Part shown: one piece after another, positions 32,821 through 42,981 of the stretch
Layout of the letters: each line of letters starts with the position of its first letter
Numbering within the stretch: position 1 is the stretch's first letter
The notes under the pieces: model-generated
Told to the model about the DNA's origin: nothing
The model's database searches: none
What the model saw: the letters and a program-made list of their open reading frames with translations, nothing else
Source: Nitrospinaceae bacterium
GTDB lineage: Bacteria; Nitrospinota; Nitrospinia; Nitrospinales; VA-1
Assembly (NCBI GenBank): GCA_029261655.1
Contig: JAJDAY010000021.1
Location: forward strand, 1-64,000
DNA length: 64,000 bases
Direction of reading: 5' to 3'
Made by a program: the position numbers and the translations under genes

Positions 32821-35247
32821 TTAGTGCGTTATCTCTTCAAGGATGAACGGCTCGATAACATCTCCCTGTTTCACGTCCTGATATTTGTCAAAAGAGATGC
32901 CGCATTCATACCCTGACTGGACTTCCTTCACATCTTCCTTAAACCGTCTGATGGAAGCGATTTTTCCCTGATAAACAACAACGCTGTCGCGGATGAGCCT
33001 CGCGTCCAGCTGGCGTTCCACTTTTCCTGAGACCACATGGCACCCGGCCACGGCGCCCACTTTCGGAATCGTGAAGACCTCCCGTACCTCGGCTTTTCCG
33101 GTAATTATTTCCTTGAACTTGGGCTCCAGCAGACCATCCAGGGCTTTTTTCATGTCGTCGATGGCATCGTAGATAATACTATAAAGACGAATATCGACAT
33201 TGTCCCTTGTGGCGAGCAGAGCGGCTTTATCCGTCGGGCGCACATTAAACCCGATAATGATGGCATTGGAAGCGGTTGAGAGCAAAACATCGGATTCGGT
33301 GATACCCCCGACGCCGTCATGAATCACCTTGATGCGGACTTCATCGGATTCCAGTTTGGAAAATGCCTCTTGCACCGCAGGGATAGACCCTTGAACATCG
33401 GCTTTGATAATCAGATTGAGTTCTTTGATTTTGCCTTCGATGATTTGCTGATGCAGATCGTCCATGGTGATTCTGGAGGATTGCGCCAGAACGGATTCCC
33501 GAAGCTGTTGCAGTTTTAAATTGCTGAGCTGACGCGCTTTCTTTTCGTCCTGCACGACTAAAAAGTCATCGCCGGGCTGAGGAACTTCGGGAAGCCCGAC
33601 CACTTCGACGGGAGTTGAGGGAGGCGCTTTCGTGATTTTTTTGCCATTGTCACCGATGAGAGCGCGGACTTTACCAAAATAACATCCCACAATGAACGGG
33701 TCGCCAATTCTTAAGGTTCCCCTTTGCACGACCAGTGTGGCGACAGGCCCTCGTCCTTTGTCCAGCTTGGATTCTATGACGACGGCGCGGGCTCTCAATT
33801 TTGGATTGGCCTTGAGGTCCATGATTTCCGCCTGCAATAGAATCATTTCTAGCAGGTGTTCGATTCCGGTTTTTTTGAGAGCGGAGACTTCGGTGAAAAT
33901 GGTCTGTCCACCCCAATCTTCCGGCAACAATCCCTGGTCGGCCAGTTGTTTTTTTACCTCGTCGGGTTTGGCATCCGCCTTGTCGATTTTATTGATAGCC
34001 ACCAGAATTGGGACACCCGCCGCATTGGCATGGTCGATGGCTTCTTTTGTCTGCGGTTTGATGCCATCATCCGCCGCGACGACGAGAACGACGATATCCG
34101 TTACCTGAGCGCCGCGGGCGCGCATGGCGGTGAACGCTTCATGCCCCGGTGTGTCCAGAAAAGTGATGAAGGACTTTTTGATTTTAGCTTGATACGCCCC
34201 GATGTGCTGGGTGATGCCCCCGGCCTCATGCTTTGTCATATTGGTTTCCCGGATGGCGTCCAGCAGGGAGGTTTTCCCGTGATCGACATGGCCCATGATC
34301 GTCACAATGGGAGCTCTGTGAACCATATCTTTTGCGAGATCTTCCTCGTCCTCTTCAAAACCCATTTCCGATTCGGGAGTGACCATAATGACTTCATAAC
34401 CGCGCTGGTCCGCCACTTTGCTGGCGACATCAAAGTCGAGGCTTTGGTTGATCGTGGTCATGATTCCAAGGGTCATTAAATTCATGATGATGTCGTTGGC
34501 CGTGCACTTCAGTTTATCGGCCAGGTCACGAATTTGAATGTTGGGGGGGATCTCTACAGTTTCAAACGTTTCCTCGATTTCTTGTGGTTCTGGAGGAGTG
34601 GTTTCTATTTCTTCAACAGGAAGTTTGGCATTCTTCTTACCGCGTTTAGACTCTTTGGCTTTTTTCTTGGCAGGTTTAGGAATGGCTTTAGGTTTTATTT
34701 CCAGTTCTTTGGGCTTGTCTTCCTTCTTGACGATTTTTAAGCCGTGTTTTTTGGGCGCCTTTGCTTCTTCAGCTTTGGCGACTTCTTTAACTTTAGCGGA
34801 CTCTTTAACTTTGGCGACTTCTTTTTTATCTGCGGGTTTTTCAAGTTTGGTGATCTTTTTTGGCCGGGGCTTTAAATTCAGGAGAGGCGTGAGCTCGCTT
34901 TTTTCTGGAGGCGCTTTTTTCTTAGGCGCCGTTTTTGCCGTTGTCTTGGGTTCGGCTTTTGCTTCGGCTTTTGCTTCGGTTTTGGCAGTTTTTGGAGCCG
35001 CCTTGACGGCTTTTTTAGCAACGGTTTTGACCTTGATTTTTGTTTTTGCTTTGGTTGCTTTCGCCTGCGCTTTGGCGGCGGCGGCAAATTCAGGGTCGAA
35101 CAATTCCCGGATATAATTCGCGGTTTCCGTGTCAATGGAACTCATGTAATTCTTGACCGGAATATCCTTTTTATGCAAGGCGTCAATGACCTGGTCATTT
35201 TGAATATTGAGTTCCAATGCTAATTTATTTATGCGAATTTTTGCCAA
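32821..35247 (-). CDS. infB: Translation initiation factor IF-2
   Basis: 808 residues from TTG 35247, AAGGAGATATTAC upstream. The GTPase places initiator tRNA on the 30S subunit and joins subunits. N-terminal IF2N motif ([19 protein letters not shown]), a long Lys/Ala/Pro-rich linker (about 60-225, many K-A and K-T-K repeats), IF2N-2, then the G domain with [14 protein letters not shown] (about 315), DTPGHEAF and NKID, followed by domains II-IV. The linker makes long spurious frames on the other strand. Size is within the bacterial range. Confidence 0.97.
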   Translation of the reverse strand: MAKIRINKLALELNIQNDQVIDALHKKDIPVKNYMSSIDTETANYIRELFDPEFAAAAKAQAKATKAKTKIKVKTVAKKAVKAAPKTAKTEAKAEAKAEPKTTAKTAPKKKAPPEKSELTPLLNLKPRPKKITKLEKPADKKEVAKVKESAKVKEVAKAEEAKAPKKHGLKIVKKEDKPKELEIKPKAIPKPAKKKAKESKRGKKNAKLPVEEIETTPPEPQEIEETFETVEIPPNIQIRDLADKLKCTANDIIMNLMTLGIMTTINQSLDFDVASKVADQRGYEVIMVTPESEMGFEEDEEDLAKDMVHRAPIVTIMGHVDHGKTSLLDAIRETNMTKHEAGGITQHIGAYQAKIKKSFITFLDTPGHEAFTAMRARGAQVTDIVVLVVAADDGIKPQTKEAIDHANAAGVPILVAINKIDKADAKPDEVKKQLADQGLLPEDWGGQTIFTEVSALKKTGIEHLLEMILLQAEIMDLKANPKLRARAVVIESKLDKGRGPVATLVVQRGTLRIGDPFIVGCYFGKVRALIGDNGKKITKAPPSTPVEVVGLPEVPQPGDDFLVVQDEKKARQLSNLKLQQLRESVLAQSSRITMDDLHQQIIEGKIKELNLIIKADVQGSIPAVQEAFSKLESDEVRIKVIHDGVGGITESDVLLSTASNAIIIGFNVRPTDKAALLATRDNVDIRLYSIIYDAIDDMKKALDGLLEPKFKEIITGKAEVREVFTIPKVGAVAGCHVVSGKVERQLDARLIRDSVVVYQGKIASIRRFKEDVKEVQSGYECGISFDKYQDVKQGDVIEPFILEEITH

Positions 35248-35361
35248 GTAATATCTCCTTTATAATTCAAAAACGACGCCATAGCAGTCGGTGCTGTTGT
35301 ATCTGCATTCATCCCGGAGGCTCCGGTTAGGAAGCTTCAGTATATAAAAAAATCACTCCAC

Positions 35362-36981
35362 CTAACCCAGATCACCTATCCGCTGTTTGGCCTGGTCCAG
35401 GATGGACTGAGCCGTCTCCTCGTCAATGCCCGCAATGGCCAGAAGTTCCTCCAGCGGAGTGACCGATAGCTCCTCAAGCGTTTGAAATTCGTTTTGCTTC
35501 AAGGTTTCGATAACGATGCTGTCAATATTCACCAGTTCATCGACAGGGATATCTTCCTCATCTTCTTCGGGTTCCGAGGCTTCTTCTTGAAGGGTCTCAT
35601 CGGTTTCATCTTCCGCGGTGTCTTCCGAATCTTCGGTTGCCACGCTCTCACTTTCGGGAGACTCGGGTTCTTCAACTTCCAAAGGAAGTTCAGGTTCTTC
35701 AGGAGAAGCGATTTTGAGTTCTTCAGCCAGTTCCAGGATAGCGTCGGCTTTTTTAGGGCCGATACCGGGCAATTGGGTCAACCCCGTTTTTCCCCGATTC
35801 AACGCCTCTTCAAAGGACACGACATCCCCCTCAAAAAGGGCGGCCATGATTTTTTCGCCCAGTCCCTTGGTGTCTTTGATCAGGTCCAGAAAGTTAGTTT
35901 CTTCGATGGGTTTTTTAGGTGCGAAAAGCCCCGAAGATTCTCCGAGGTCAACGGATTCTCCCTGACCCTTGATATCAATGCGCCACTTCACCAGCTTGGC
36001 CGCAAGACGCACATTTTGACCCTTTTTGCCAATGGCAAGGGACATCTGGTCATCCGCGACGATGATGGTCATATGCCTATCGGCCTCGTTGACGATGATT
36101 CTGGATACTTTGGCCGGACTGAGCGCGTTTCTGATGAACACCTCAGGGTCCTCAGAGAACTCCACGATGTCGATTTTTTCTCCGCGCAGTTCCTGAACAA
36201 TAGACTGGACCCGCATCCCCCGCATTCCCACGCAGGCTCCCACCGCATCAATGTCGCGATCGTTGGTTTTGACGGCGATCTTGGTGCGTCCATTGGGTTC
36301 CCGGACGATGCCCATGATCTCGACCATGCCTTCGCTGATTTCGGGAACCTCCATCTCGAAGAGCCGTTGGATCAACCCGATATGGGTTCTGGACAGGATG
36401 ACCATGGCATTTTTAGAAGTCTTGCGTACATCCAGGATGTAGGCGCGAATGCGTTCCCCACGGTTGAATGTTTCCCTGAACACCTGCTCCCGCCTGGGCA
36501 GGACACCTTCAGCCTTGCCGAGGTCGACTATGAGGTCGCCATGCTCCTGCCGCTGCATGATGCCGTTGATCAGTTCGCCTTTTTTCTCGATATAGTCATT
36601 ATAAATCAGTTCGACTTCCGCCTCCCGGACCTTCTGGAGAATGACCTGTTTGGCCAATTGGGCCGCGATTCTTCCGTAGTTCTCTAAAACCTGTTGCACC
36701 AGAACCTGTTCGCCGAGTTCTACTTCCGGGGCTATTGACTGGGCTTCCTCCAGGCTTATTTCCTCGTCCGCCTGATTGACTTCTTCCACGACGGTTTTTT
36801 CGACATAGATTTCGACTTCGCCCGTATCATCATTGAACTCGCTGTGCAGTTCTTTGGCCAGGGGCATGCGTTTCCGGGCGGCGGCTTCCACCGCGGCTTT
36901 CAGAGCGTCGATCAAAACGTCTTTTTCGAGACCCTTTTCACGGGCGATTTGTTCAAGGAGGCTGGTTGTTTCTGAGCTCAT
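35362..36981 (-). CDS. nusA: Transcription termination/antitermination protein NusA
   Basis: 539 residues from ATG 36981. Binds RNA polymerase and nascent RNA. N-terminal domain, S1 (about 135-200), two KH domains (GMRGMRVQSIVQELRGEKID near 255; AIGKKGQNVRLAAKLV near 320), then a helix-hairpin-helix element (GIGPKKADAILELAEELK near 410), an acidic low-complexity linker (about 435-485, mostly Glu/Asp/Ser/Pro) and a final HhH repeat (LAIAGIDEETAQSILDQA). The acidic C-terminal extension is longer than in Bacillus and like proteobacterial NusA. A 401-codon frame on the other strand is a shadow. Confidence 0.97.
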   Translation of the reverse strand: MSSETTSLLEQIAREKGLEKDVLIDALKAAVEAAARKRMPLAKELHSEFNDDTGEVEIYVEKTVVEEVNQADEEISLEEAQSIAPEVELGEQVLVQQVLENYGRIAAQLAKQVILQKVREAEVELIYNDYIEKKGELINGIMQRQEHGDLIVDLGKAEGVLPRREQVFRETFNRGERIRAYILDVRKTSKNAMVILSRTHIGLIQRLFEMEVPEISEGMVEIMGIVREPNGRTKIAVKTNDRDIDAVGACVGMRGMRVQSIVQELRGEKIDIVEFSEDPEVFIRNALSPAKVSRIIVNEADRHMTIIVADDQMSLAIGKKGQNVRLAAKLVKWRIDIKGQGESVDLGESSGLFAPKKPIEETNFLDLIKDTKGLGEKIMAALFEGDVVSFEEALNRGKTGLTQLPGIGPKKADAILELAEELKIASPEEPELPLEVEEPESPESESVATEDSEDTAEDETDETLQEEASEPEEDEEDIPVDELVNIDSIVIETLKQNEFQTLEELSVTPLEELLAIAGIDEETAQSILDQAKQRIGDLG

Positions 36982-36991
36982 GGTTCCGGTT

Positions 36992-37453
36992 TTAAAATTC
37001 TATGATGGGTTTGGCCTGAGAAATTTTATCCAGGGAAATTTCTATGGAAACGCCTTCTTCATCAAGAAAAAGGATTTGGTTTTTACAGTCCTGGATGATT
37101 CCTCGAAATTTTTTTCGGTTTCCGATCGGAGAGAATGTATTGACTCGCACCGATTTGTTTTTGAACCGTAAAAAATCCTTTTCCTTTTTTAAAGGCCTGT
37201 CCAAACCAGGGGACGAGACCTCCAGCACAAAAGGGTTGGAGATCAAATCGTCAATTTCTATGATGTCTTCAATTTGTCGGCTGATTTTTTGACAGTCGTC
37301 TACTGTGATTCCCTGCTCTCTATCTATAAAAACTCGCAAAGTCCAGGTTTTGCCCACCTTTTTATATTCAACATCCACCAGTTCCAGGCCTTCGTCTTTA
37401 ATAACGGGCTCACTGATTTCAATTATGGACTCAACGACCGAGGTCTTAGTCAT
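36992..37453 (-). CDS. rimP: Ribosome maturation factor RimP
   Basis: About 153 residues from ATG 37453 (ATG 37465 and TTG 37468 are possible alternatives; the signal is weak in all). It assists 30S assembly before S12 loading. Family blocks: GLELVDVEYKK, RVFIDREQGITVDDCQKISR and LEVSSPGLDRPL. The gene lies 10 bp ahead of nusA, opening the rimP-nusA-infB operon. A structured stretch lies upstream. Confidence 0.95.
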   Translation of the reverse strand: MTKTSVVESIIEISEPVIKDEGLELVDVEYKKVGKTWTLRVFIDREQGITVDDCQKISRQIEDIIEIDDLISNPFVLEVSSPGLDRPLKKEKDFLRFKNKSVRVNTFSPIGNRKKFRGIIQDCKNQILFLDEEGVSIEISLDKISQAKPIIEF

Positions 37454-37528
37454 GGTCTTCAACATCAAACGCGTTCAGATGGAATAATTTCCATCCAACC
37501 TGAAAATACTGCCTGTCGTTGGCAAGTA

Positions 37529-37567
37529 GCCACTCAGGCAAGGGGTTCCGGCGGGGAGTGGCCTGAG
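37529..37567 (-). promoter_or_regulatory. Alternative-stem element in the rimP leader
   Basis: GCCACTC (37529-37535) can pair with GAGTGGC (37556-37562), while the overlapping CTCAGGC (37533-37539) can pair with GCCTGAG (37561-37567). The two stems exclude each other. The element lies about 75 bp before the rimP start. It may be an attenuation or protein-binding site; it may also be only an imperfect palindrome. Confidence 0.3.
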
Positions 37568-37619
37568 CAAAAATCGCCCTTGGAAAAGGAGTCGTGTCAA
37601 TTATCGGCCAGCCGACGCC

Positions 37620-37650
37620 AAAAAAAAAATGCGGGTTAAAAACCCGCATT
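37620..37650 (-). terminator. Terminator of proS
   Basis: AATGCGGGTT (37628-37637) pairs with AACCCGCATT (37641-37650). On the minus strand the hairpin is followed by a run of nine to ten T residues. It separates proS from the rimP operon, which therefore needs its own promoter between 37470 and 37620. Confidence 0.92.
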
Positions 37651-37736
37651 CCGCCTACGAGTAGAAATTTTCAGGTTGAATTTTACTAAAAGAGGCTTTG
37701 GGTTGCAAGGGAAATATTTTCAGTGTCCCGGCTCGA

Positions 37737-39452
37737 TCAGGAAACCAGGTCTTTTAAAATCGCGGGGATATTCTCCAGAACCTGAGGAAAGTCGTGCAGT
37801 TCCGAGACGCCTGTTTTTCTTACTTTTACTTCCACTTTCCCGGATTCAATGTTTTTGGGGCCAATGATGATCTGTAAAGGCATGCCCAGAAGGTCGGCAT
37901 CGTTTAACTTGACTCCCATCCGGTCGGTCCGGTCATCGAGCAAAACCTCGATATTTCGCTCCTGTAAAATTTTGTAGGCCGAATCACTGGCCTTTTTGAC
38001 GGCGTCTTGAGAATAATTTGTCGGGATGATATGAACGGCAAAGGGGGCGATGGGAACCGGCCAGATGATTCCCTTTTCGTCATGATTCTGTTCAATCGCG
38101 GCGGCGGCTGTTCGACCCACGCCGACACCGTAACATCCCATGACCATTGGGTTTTCTTTGCCATTAAGGTCGAGGAAGTGAGCTTTCATCGACTTGCTGT
38201 ATTTGGTTCCCAAAATGAAGATATGGCCCACTTCGATTCCGCGTTTGACCTGATAGGTTCCGGATGCGCATTTGGGACAGGGGTCCCCTTCGATCACCAT
38301 ACGGATATCCCCGATCTGTTCGGCCTTGAAATCCCGGTTTATCTGAACGCCGGTGAAATGAGCGTCTGTTTTATTGGCTCCGGTGACGAAATTGTTTGAG
38401 GCTTCAACTTCCCGGTCGGCAAATACTTTCAGTTTCAGTCCCACAGGCCCGACAAAACCTAAGGGAATGCCGGTTTCTTCGGATATCGCCTTCGGGTCAG
38501 CAGAGCGAATCCATTCCGCGCCGATCAGGTTTTTTAGTTTGATGGGGTTGATTTCGCGGTCGCCGCGTACCAGACCCGCTACCAAACCCTGGTCGGAATC
38601 CATCACAATGGTTTTGACGATCTGCTGGGGAAGAACGGATAAAAATTCGGCAACTTCTTGAACCGATTTTTTCCCAGGCGTGGAAACTTCTTTTAAATTG
38701 TCCAGTTTTGGAGTGTCTTGAGCGGGGGAGGGGGCGCGGGCTTCGGCCCGTTCCAGATTGGAGGCGTAATCGCAGGAATCACAAAACCCGATATGGTCTT
38801 CCCCCGAATCCGCCAGAACGGCAAACTCATGGGAAAAATTTCCGCCGATGGTGCCCGAGTCGGCCACGACCATTTTAAAGCCCAGTCCGCAACGGTTGAA
38901 TATGTTTTCATAGGCGACGGCCATTTTCTGGTAAGTTTCTTTGGCAGAGGCGTCATCGGTGTGAAAGCTGTAGGCGTCCTTCATCATGAATTCGCGTCCG
39001 CGCATGATGCCGTAGCGGGGGCGGACCTCATCCCGGAACTTGGTCTGGATCTGGTATAAAATCAGCGGCAGTTTCTTATAGGATTTGACCTCTTTCCTGA
39101 CAATATCGGTGATGATTTCTTCATGGGTGGGGCCATAGCAGAACTCCCGTCCATGACGATCCTTGAATCGTAACAGCTCCTTGCCGTAAAAATCCCATCG
39201 TCCGCTTTCCTGCCAAAGCTCGGCGGGCTGGACGCTGGGAAGGAAGGTTTCCTGACTGTCAATGCGGTCCATTTCTTCCCGGATGATCTGTTCGACTTTT
39301 CTCAGAACCCGTAGCCCCATAGGCAGGATGGTGTATATCCCCGACGCCACCTGCCTTATCATCCCCGCCCGCACCATCAGTTTATGGCTGACGACCTCCG
39401 CATCGGCGGGGGAGTCTTTGAGCGTGGGAATGAACATCTTCGAGTATTGCAT
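37737..39452 (-). CDS. proS: Prolyl-tRNA synthetase (bacterial type)
   Basis: 571 residues from ATG 39452, GGAAAGAAG upstream. Charges tRNA-Pro. Class II core with motif 2 (FRDEVRPRYGIMRGREFMMKD, start near 138) and motif 3 (GCYGVGVGRT near 438), an editing INS domain between (about 225-385, including VKTIVMDSDQGLVAGLVRG) and the anticodon-binding C-terminal domain (about 470-571). Bacterial-type length (about 570). It has its own terminator. It is upstream of the rimP operon but not part of it. Confidence 0.97.
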   Translation of the reverse strand: MQYSKMFIPTLKDSPADAEVVSHKLMVRAGMIRQVASGIYTILPMGLRVLRKVEQIIREEMDRIDSQETFLPSVQPAELWQESGRWDFYGKELLRFKDRHGREFCYGPTHEEIITDIVRKEVKSYKKLPLILYQIQTKFRDEVRPRYGIMRGREFMMKDAYSFHTDDASAKETYQKMAVAYENIFNRCGLGFKMVVADSGTIGGNFSHEFAVLADSGEDHIGFCDSCDYASNLERAEARAPSPAQDTPKLDNLKEVSTPGKKSVQEVAEFLSVLPQQIVKTIVMDSDQGLVAGLVRGDREINPIKLKNLIGAEWIRSADPKAISEETGIPLGFVGPVGLKLKVFADREVEASNNFVTGANKTDAHFTGVQINRDFKAEQIGDIRMVIEGDPCPKCASGTYQVKRGIEVGHIFILGTKYSKSMKAHFLDLNGKENPMVMGCYGVGVGRTAAAAIEQNHDEKGIIWPVPIAPFAVHIIPTNYSQDAVKKASDSAYKILQERNIEVLLDDRTDRMGVKLNDADLLGMPLQIIIGPKNIESGKVEVKVRKTGVSELHDFPQVLENIPAILKDLVS

Positions 39453-39541
39453 GAAACTTCTTTCCAGGGGATGGGAGCCGGTCGATTGCTGTTAGAAAAA
39501 AACTGCCGACTCCGCAATTTTACAAAATAAAGGGTGCTGTT

Positions 39542-41269
39542 TTACAGGAATTTGTTGGCAAGGGCAATGTCTTCTTCACGATGGATTTCCAGCCAACCCT
39601 GATGAATCTCCAGAAAATTGACCACGAACCCGCGATCGATCATTTCCTGGATCAGGTCGGTGAAGGTGAGCTGGGCGATATCATCCGCCTCCTGAAACTT
39701 CCCTTGATAGTTTTGCACACAATCCTGATAAGTTTGGGCAAACTGTTCCGCGCCGTTTTTGGAGAATTTCGCGAGGCCTATAAACTCGTGGGTCGCGGTT
39801 TCTGGATTGATCTTGTTGCCGATTTTGGCAAGGATATTTTCGTAAACGATGCTGATCCGTCTTCTGCCAGGGGACCGTTTGTGCTTGCTGATGATGAAAT
39901 CCAGAATTTTCCCATCCTCCGCCTGCTGATACTGGATGGTGTTGTCCGCGACCAGCACAATGTCTTCCTTGCAGTCCATCAGCTTGGTGATGATGTGATT
40001 TTCCAGGAGGATGTCTGAATACAGCATGAGGAATCCGTTGTTCATTTTATCTCTGGCGGTGAAGATGCTGTGCAGCATGGAACCGTTTTTATAATCCGTA
40101 TTGTTCAGGATGGCCGCGCCTTCAGCTTTCATTTGTTCGTGTGCGTACCCGGCGACCACGGTGATGTCGGTGAGATTGGCCTGATTCAAACCGCTGATCT
40201 GCCGGTCGAGCAGGGTCGTTCCGGCGATTTCCATCATGGCTTTGGGTTTGCCGTTCAACAGGGGTTTGAAGAGCGGGTCCTCTCCGGCGGCGGGAATGAT
40301 GACAGGGATATTTGCCAACTGCTCGTTTTGCTGGTCCTTTTCTTTAATGTCCAGAAACCCCACGGTTTTAAAAATCTCTCTGACCGGCGCGCATGTGGGG
40401 TCCGCTTCAAAAGATCTTTGGTTGAGCAGAAGGGTCTTGGAAACCTCGATCATGGATTTATAGGCGGCTCTTAAGAGGTGATTGGCGTAAATGATGACCC
40501 GGAACCCGGCGGCGCTCAATTCTTCTTCGGTGATGGTGTTGTAGGTCGTGGGCACGCAAACCAGGGGCTTATCCAGATCAAGCTCCTTGAGCAGGTGACG
40601 ATAGCTTTTGGAAAATTGTAAAATTTCGCCCGGGCTTTTGGATTTGGAGTGGATCATGATGCCGTCCACTCCAGCCAGCAGGTAAATTCTGGCCCTTGCC
40701 AGGGCGTCATCCAGCCCCTTGCCGGCTATCAGACTCTCCAGCCGGGCGACGATCATGAAGTCGTCGGTCGATTGAACGCTTTTGCCGCGACGGATTTTTT
40801 GCGCGAACACATCCGGGTCCTGCAGGGTCTGCTGGGTTCCCGCTTCGAGGCTGTTTCTTTTTGGAAACACCTTGTCCTCTATGATGACCGCCGAAACGCC
40901 CGCCCGCTCCAACTTGGTGACCATATATTCAAAAGCGTTGGCGTCGCCGCCGGTGTCGCCATCGACGATGAGGGGTTTGGAGGTGACCGCCAGAATTTCC
41001 TGGATGGTGTGCAGGCGCGAGTCGAAACTCACCACTTCAATATCGGGGTGACCTTTGGAGGCGGAATCGGTCAGACTGCTTTCCCAGATAGCGTCGAACT
41101 CGCGGACGACTTTGGCGTTGTCTAAGTCCCCTTCGACTTTAGCGTCGTTGGCGATGATTCCGCTCAGTCCATTGTGGGCTTCCAGAACGCGCACGGTCCT
41201 GCCTGCCTGTAAAAGGGATTTCAACTTTCCACGGCGCTTTTCAGGAAGGGTGTTATTTGCCAGGGTCAT
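39542..41269 (-). CDS. pepM: Phosphoenolpyruvate mutase fused to a nucleotidyltransferase domain
   Basis: 575 residues from ATG 41269, overlapping the previous stop as ATGA. Residues about 20-300 form a PEP mutase: VLEAHNGLSG, IWESSLTDS (61-69), metal-binding DGDTGG (103-108) and the diagnostic EDKVFPKRNS (131-140), which distinguishes it from isocitrate-lyase relatives. PEP mutase makes phosphonopyruvate, the entry to phosphonates. Residues about 320-575 form a LicC/PntC-like nucleotidyltransferase: IPAAG, GKPKAMMEIAG, and SDILLENH. The usual G-x-G-x-R loop is GEDPLF here. Fused PepM-PntC proteins are known to start nucleotide-activated phosphonate pathways. No decarboxylase or transaminase gene is nearby, so the end product is not visible. 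Confidence 0.88.
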   Translation of the reverse strand: MTLANNTLPEKRRGKLKSLLQAGRTVRVLEAHNGLSGIIANDAKVEGDLDNAKVVREFDAIWESSLTDSASKGHPDIEVVSFDSRLHTIQEILAVTSKPLIVDGDTGGDANAFEYMVTKLERAGVSAVIIEDKVFPKRNSLEAGTQQTLQDPDVFAQKIRRGKSVQSTDDFMIVARLESLIAGKGLDDALARARIYLLAGVDGIMIHSKSKSPGEILQFSKSYRHLLKELDLDKPLVCVPTTYNTITEEELSAAGFRVIIYANHLLRAAYKSMIEVSKTLLLNQRSFEADPTCAPVREIFKTVGFLDIKEKDQQNEQLANIPVIIPAAGEDPLFKPLLNGKPKAMMEIAGTTLLDRQISGLNQANLTDITVVAGYAHEQMKAEGAAILNNTDYKNGSMLHSIFTARDKMNNGFLMLYSDILLENHIITKLMDCKEDIVLVADNTIQYQQAEDGKILDFIISKHKRSPGRRRISIVYENILAKIGNKINPETATHEFIGLAKFSKNGAEQFAQTYQDCVQNYQGKFQEADDIAQLTFTDLIQEMIDRGFVVNFLEIHQGWLEIHREEDIALANKFL

Positions 41270-41550
41270 GGGTTGTCACTCGACGATGGTTTGTTTTCCA
41301 GTTGTTCCCGAATCCACGCAGGAACATAAATCGTTTCCAGGTCAAAATTTTCCAATGCTTGTAAAATAATCTCCGCCTGCTTTTCAGGGTTCAATTTCTT
41401 GTCCAGAATGATAAGGTTTTTCCCGTTCAGCCGACAAAATCCACTTTGTGTGGAGATGTCTTCGTCGGCGAAATTCCCGCTTATAATTTCTATGGATAGC
41501 TTATCAGCCACCGCTTTCAGGTCTTCAAGCCGTGCATGGGCGTCCATCAT
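41266..41550 (-). CDS. Small conserved hypothetical protein
   Basis: 94 residues from ATG 41550 or 41547. Contains SGFCRLNGKNLIILDKKL and a closing IYVPAWIREQLE pattern that I remember from small uncharacterised proteins in several Gram-negative groups, but without a function. Soluble, no metal motif beyond one cysteine. It is translated together with the PEP mutase gene (4-bp overlap) and follows rseP at 34 bp, so it belongs to that operon. Confidence 0.7.
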   Translation of the reverse strand: MMDAHARLEDLKAVADKLSIEIISGNFADEDISTQSGFCRLNGKNLIILDKKLNPEKQAEIILQALENFDLETIYVPAWIREQLENKPSSSDNP

Positions 41551-41584
41551 GGATGATTCTTTTTGATCTTCTGATGCAATGATA

Positions 41585-42952
41585 TTAACCGATGATCCGC
41601 ATGATATCGTTGTAAAAGGCGAAGATCATCAGACTGAGCAACATGAAAATACCGACTTGCTGGGCGCGTTCACGGTTTTTTTCACTCAGCGGTTTGCCTT
41701 TAATCATCTCGATCAGAAAAAAGAAAATATGCCCGCCATCCAAAACAGGAATGGGTAAAAGGTTCAGAAGCCCCAGGTTGATACTCAGCAAAGCCGTCAG
41801 CCGGATGAGTTCGTTGAACCCCTGTTCAGCCTGTTCGCCGTAAATTTGAAAGATCAGGATGGGACCGCCAATGCTGTCCGCAGGAATCGACCCCACAACC
41901 ATTTTTTTGATACTGACCGCGATCAGGTAAATCAATCGCCCTGTTTCCTGGAAGGCGCGGCCCACCGCGCCAATCACTCCATAGCTTTCCTCGACCATCA
42001 CGCCGCTCATGCCAATGCCGATGACTCCGATTTCCACTTTTTTGCCTTGTTCGTCCTCAATTTCTTTGGGTTCTGGAGTCACAGGCACGATGATTTCCTG
42101 ACCGTCCCGCAAAACACGAAAGTCGAGTTCTTTGCCGGGTTGGTCCACCGCCGCGGGTTTCAAGTCGCCCCAGCCGAAAATAGGCTGGCCATCGACTTCT
42201 AAAAGTTGATCGCCTGCTTTTAACCCTGCCTTGTCGGCGGATGAGCCTTCCTTGACATAATTAATGTCGCGTACCAGGGGCGTGATGCCGATGAGGCCGA
42301 CGGTTTTTTTGTCCCCGAAAAGGTCGGTGGTTTCTTCTGAAACCGGGGCGATTGCAAAATTTAACAGAGAGGTTCCTCTTTCGACCTGAAAGTCGAGAGA
42401 TTTTCCCGGTGAAGCGTGAACGATTTTTTGCAGTTGATCCCAGAATTTAACGGGTTTGCCGTCGATGGCGACAATCTTGTCGCCGATTTCCATGCCGGCG
42501 GCTAAAGCGGGAGATTCAGGCCGGATGGTCCCCGTGACCAGCCCCAGGGTTTGCACCCCCGACAGGTACACGACCCAGTAAATGGCAATCGCAAACAGGA
42601 TGTTGAATAACGGACCGGCAAAGGCGATTGCCATGCGGCGCTGGACGGTGGCTCCCGCAAACGAACCTTCCTGGCTGAGGGATTCTTCCTCATAATCCTC
42701 CCCCTTCATTTTCACGTATCCACCCAGTGGAATGGCGGAAAGCAGATATTCTGTTTCCCCCGAGTTGTAGCCTAAAATTTTGGGGCCGAAGCCTATGGAA
42801 AACTTTTCCACCACCACGCCGCATTTTCGAGCCACTAAAAAATGGCCCAGTTCATGGACAAAAATCAAAGCCGCCAGGCCGCCTAAAAAGGCCAGCATTT
42901 TACTCCCGAATTGAAACAGGGCTTCCGGGCTGATCATAGATAATTCAAACAT
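41585..42952 (-). CDS. rseP: Site-2 metalloprotease RseP (RIP)
   Basis: 455 residues from ATG 42952. Inner-membrane zinc protease that cuts anti-sigma factors and signal-peptide remnants. HELGH (33-37) supplies the zinc ligands and catalytic Glu; the third ligand is in NLLPIPVLDGGH (about 405). Two PDZ domains lie between (about 115-210 and 215-300, with GDKIVAIDGKPV and GDQLLEVDGQPI). Four membrane helices. Length is as in E. coli RseP (about 450). It is followed by the small hypothetical and pepM. Confidence 0.95.
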   Translation of the reverse strand: MFELSMISPEALFQFGSKMLAFLGGLAALIFVHELGHFLVARKCGVVVEKFSIGFGPKILGYNSGETEYLLSAIPLGGYVKMKGEDYEEESLSQEGSFAGATVQRRMAIAFAGPLFNILFAIAIYWVVYLSGVQTLGLVTGTIRPESPALAAGMEIGDKIVAIDGKPVKFWDQLQKIVHASPGKSLDFQVERGTSLLNFAIAPVSEETTDLFGDKKTVGLIGITPLVRDINYVKEGSSADKAGLKAGDQLLEVDGQPIFGWGDLKPAAVDQPGKELDFRVLRDGQEIIVPVTPEPKEIEDEQGKKVEIGVIGIGMSGVMVEESYGVIGAVGRAFQETGRLIYLIAVSIKKMVVGSIPADSIGGPILIFQIYGEQAEQGFNELIRLTALLSINLGLLNLLPIPVLDGGHIFFFLIEMIKGKPLSEKNRERAQQVGIFMLLSLMIFAFYNDIMRIIG

Positions 42953-42981
42953 TAGGTCATCTCTAAAAATAAGATTCTGAT

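Noticed and set aside
34534-35116. Long frames opposite the infB linker
   Set aside because: Artefact of Lys/Ala-rich repeats in IF-2.
35482-36687. 401-codon plus-strand frame across nusA
   Set aside because: Antisense to a certain nusA; created by the acid-rich codon pattern.
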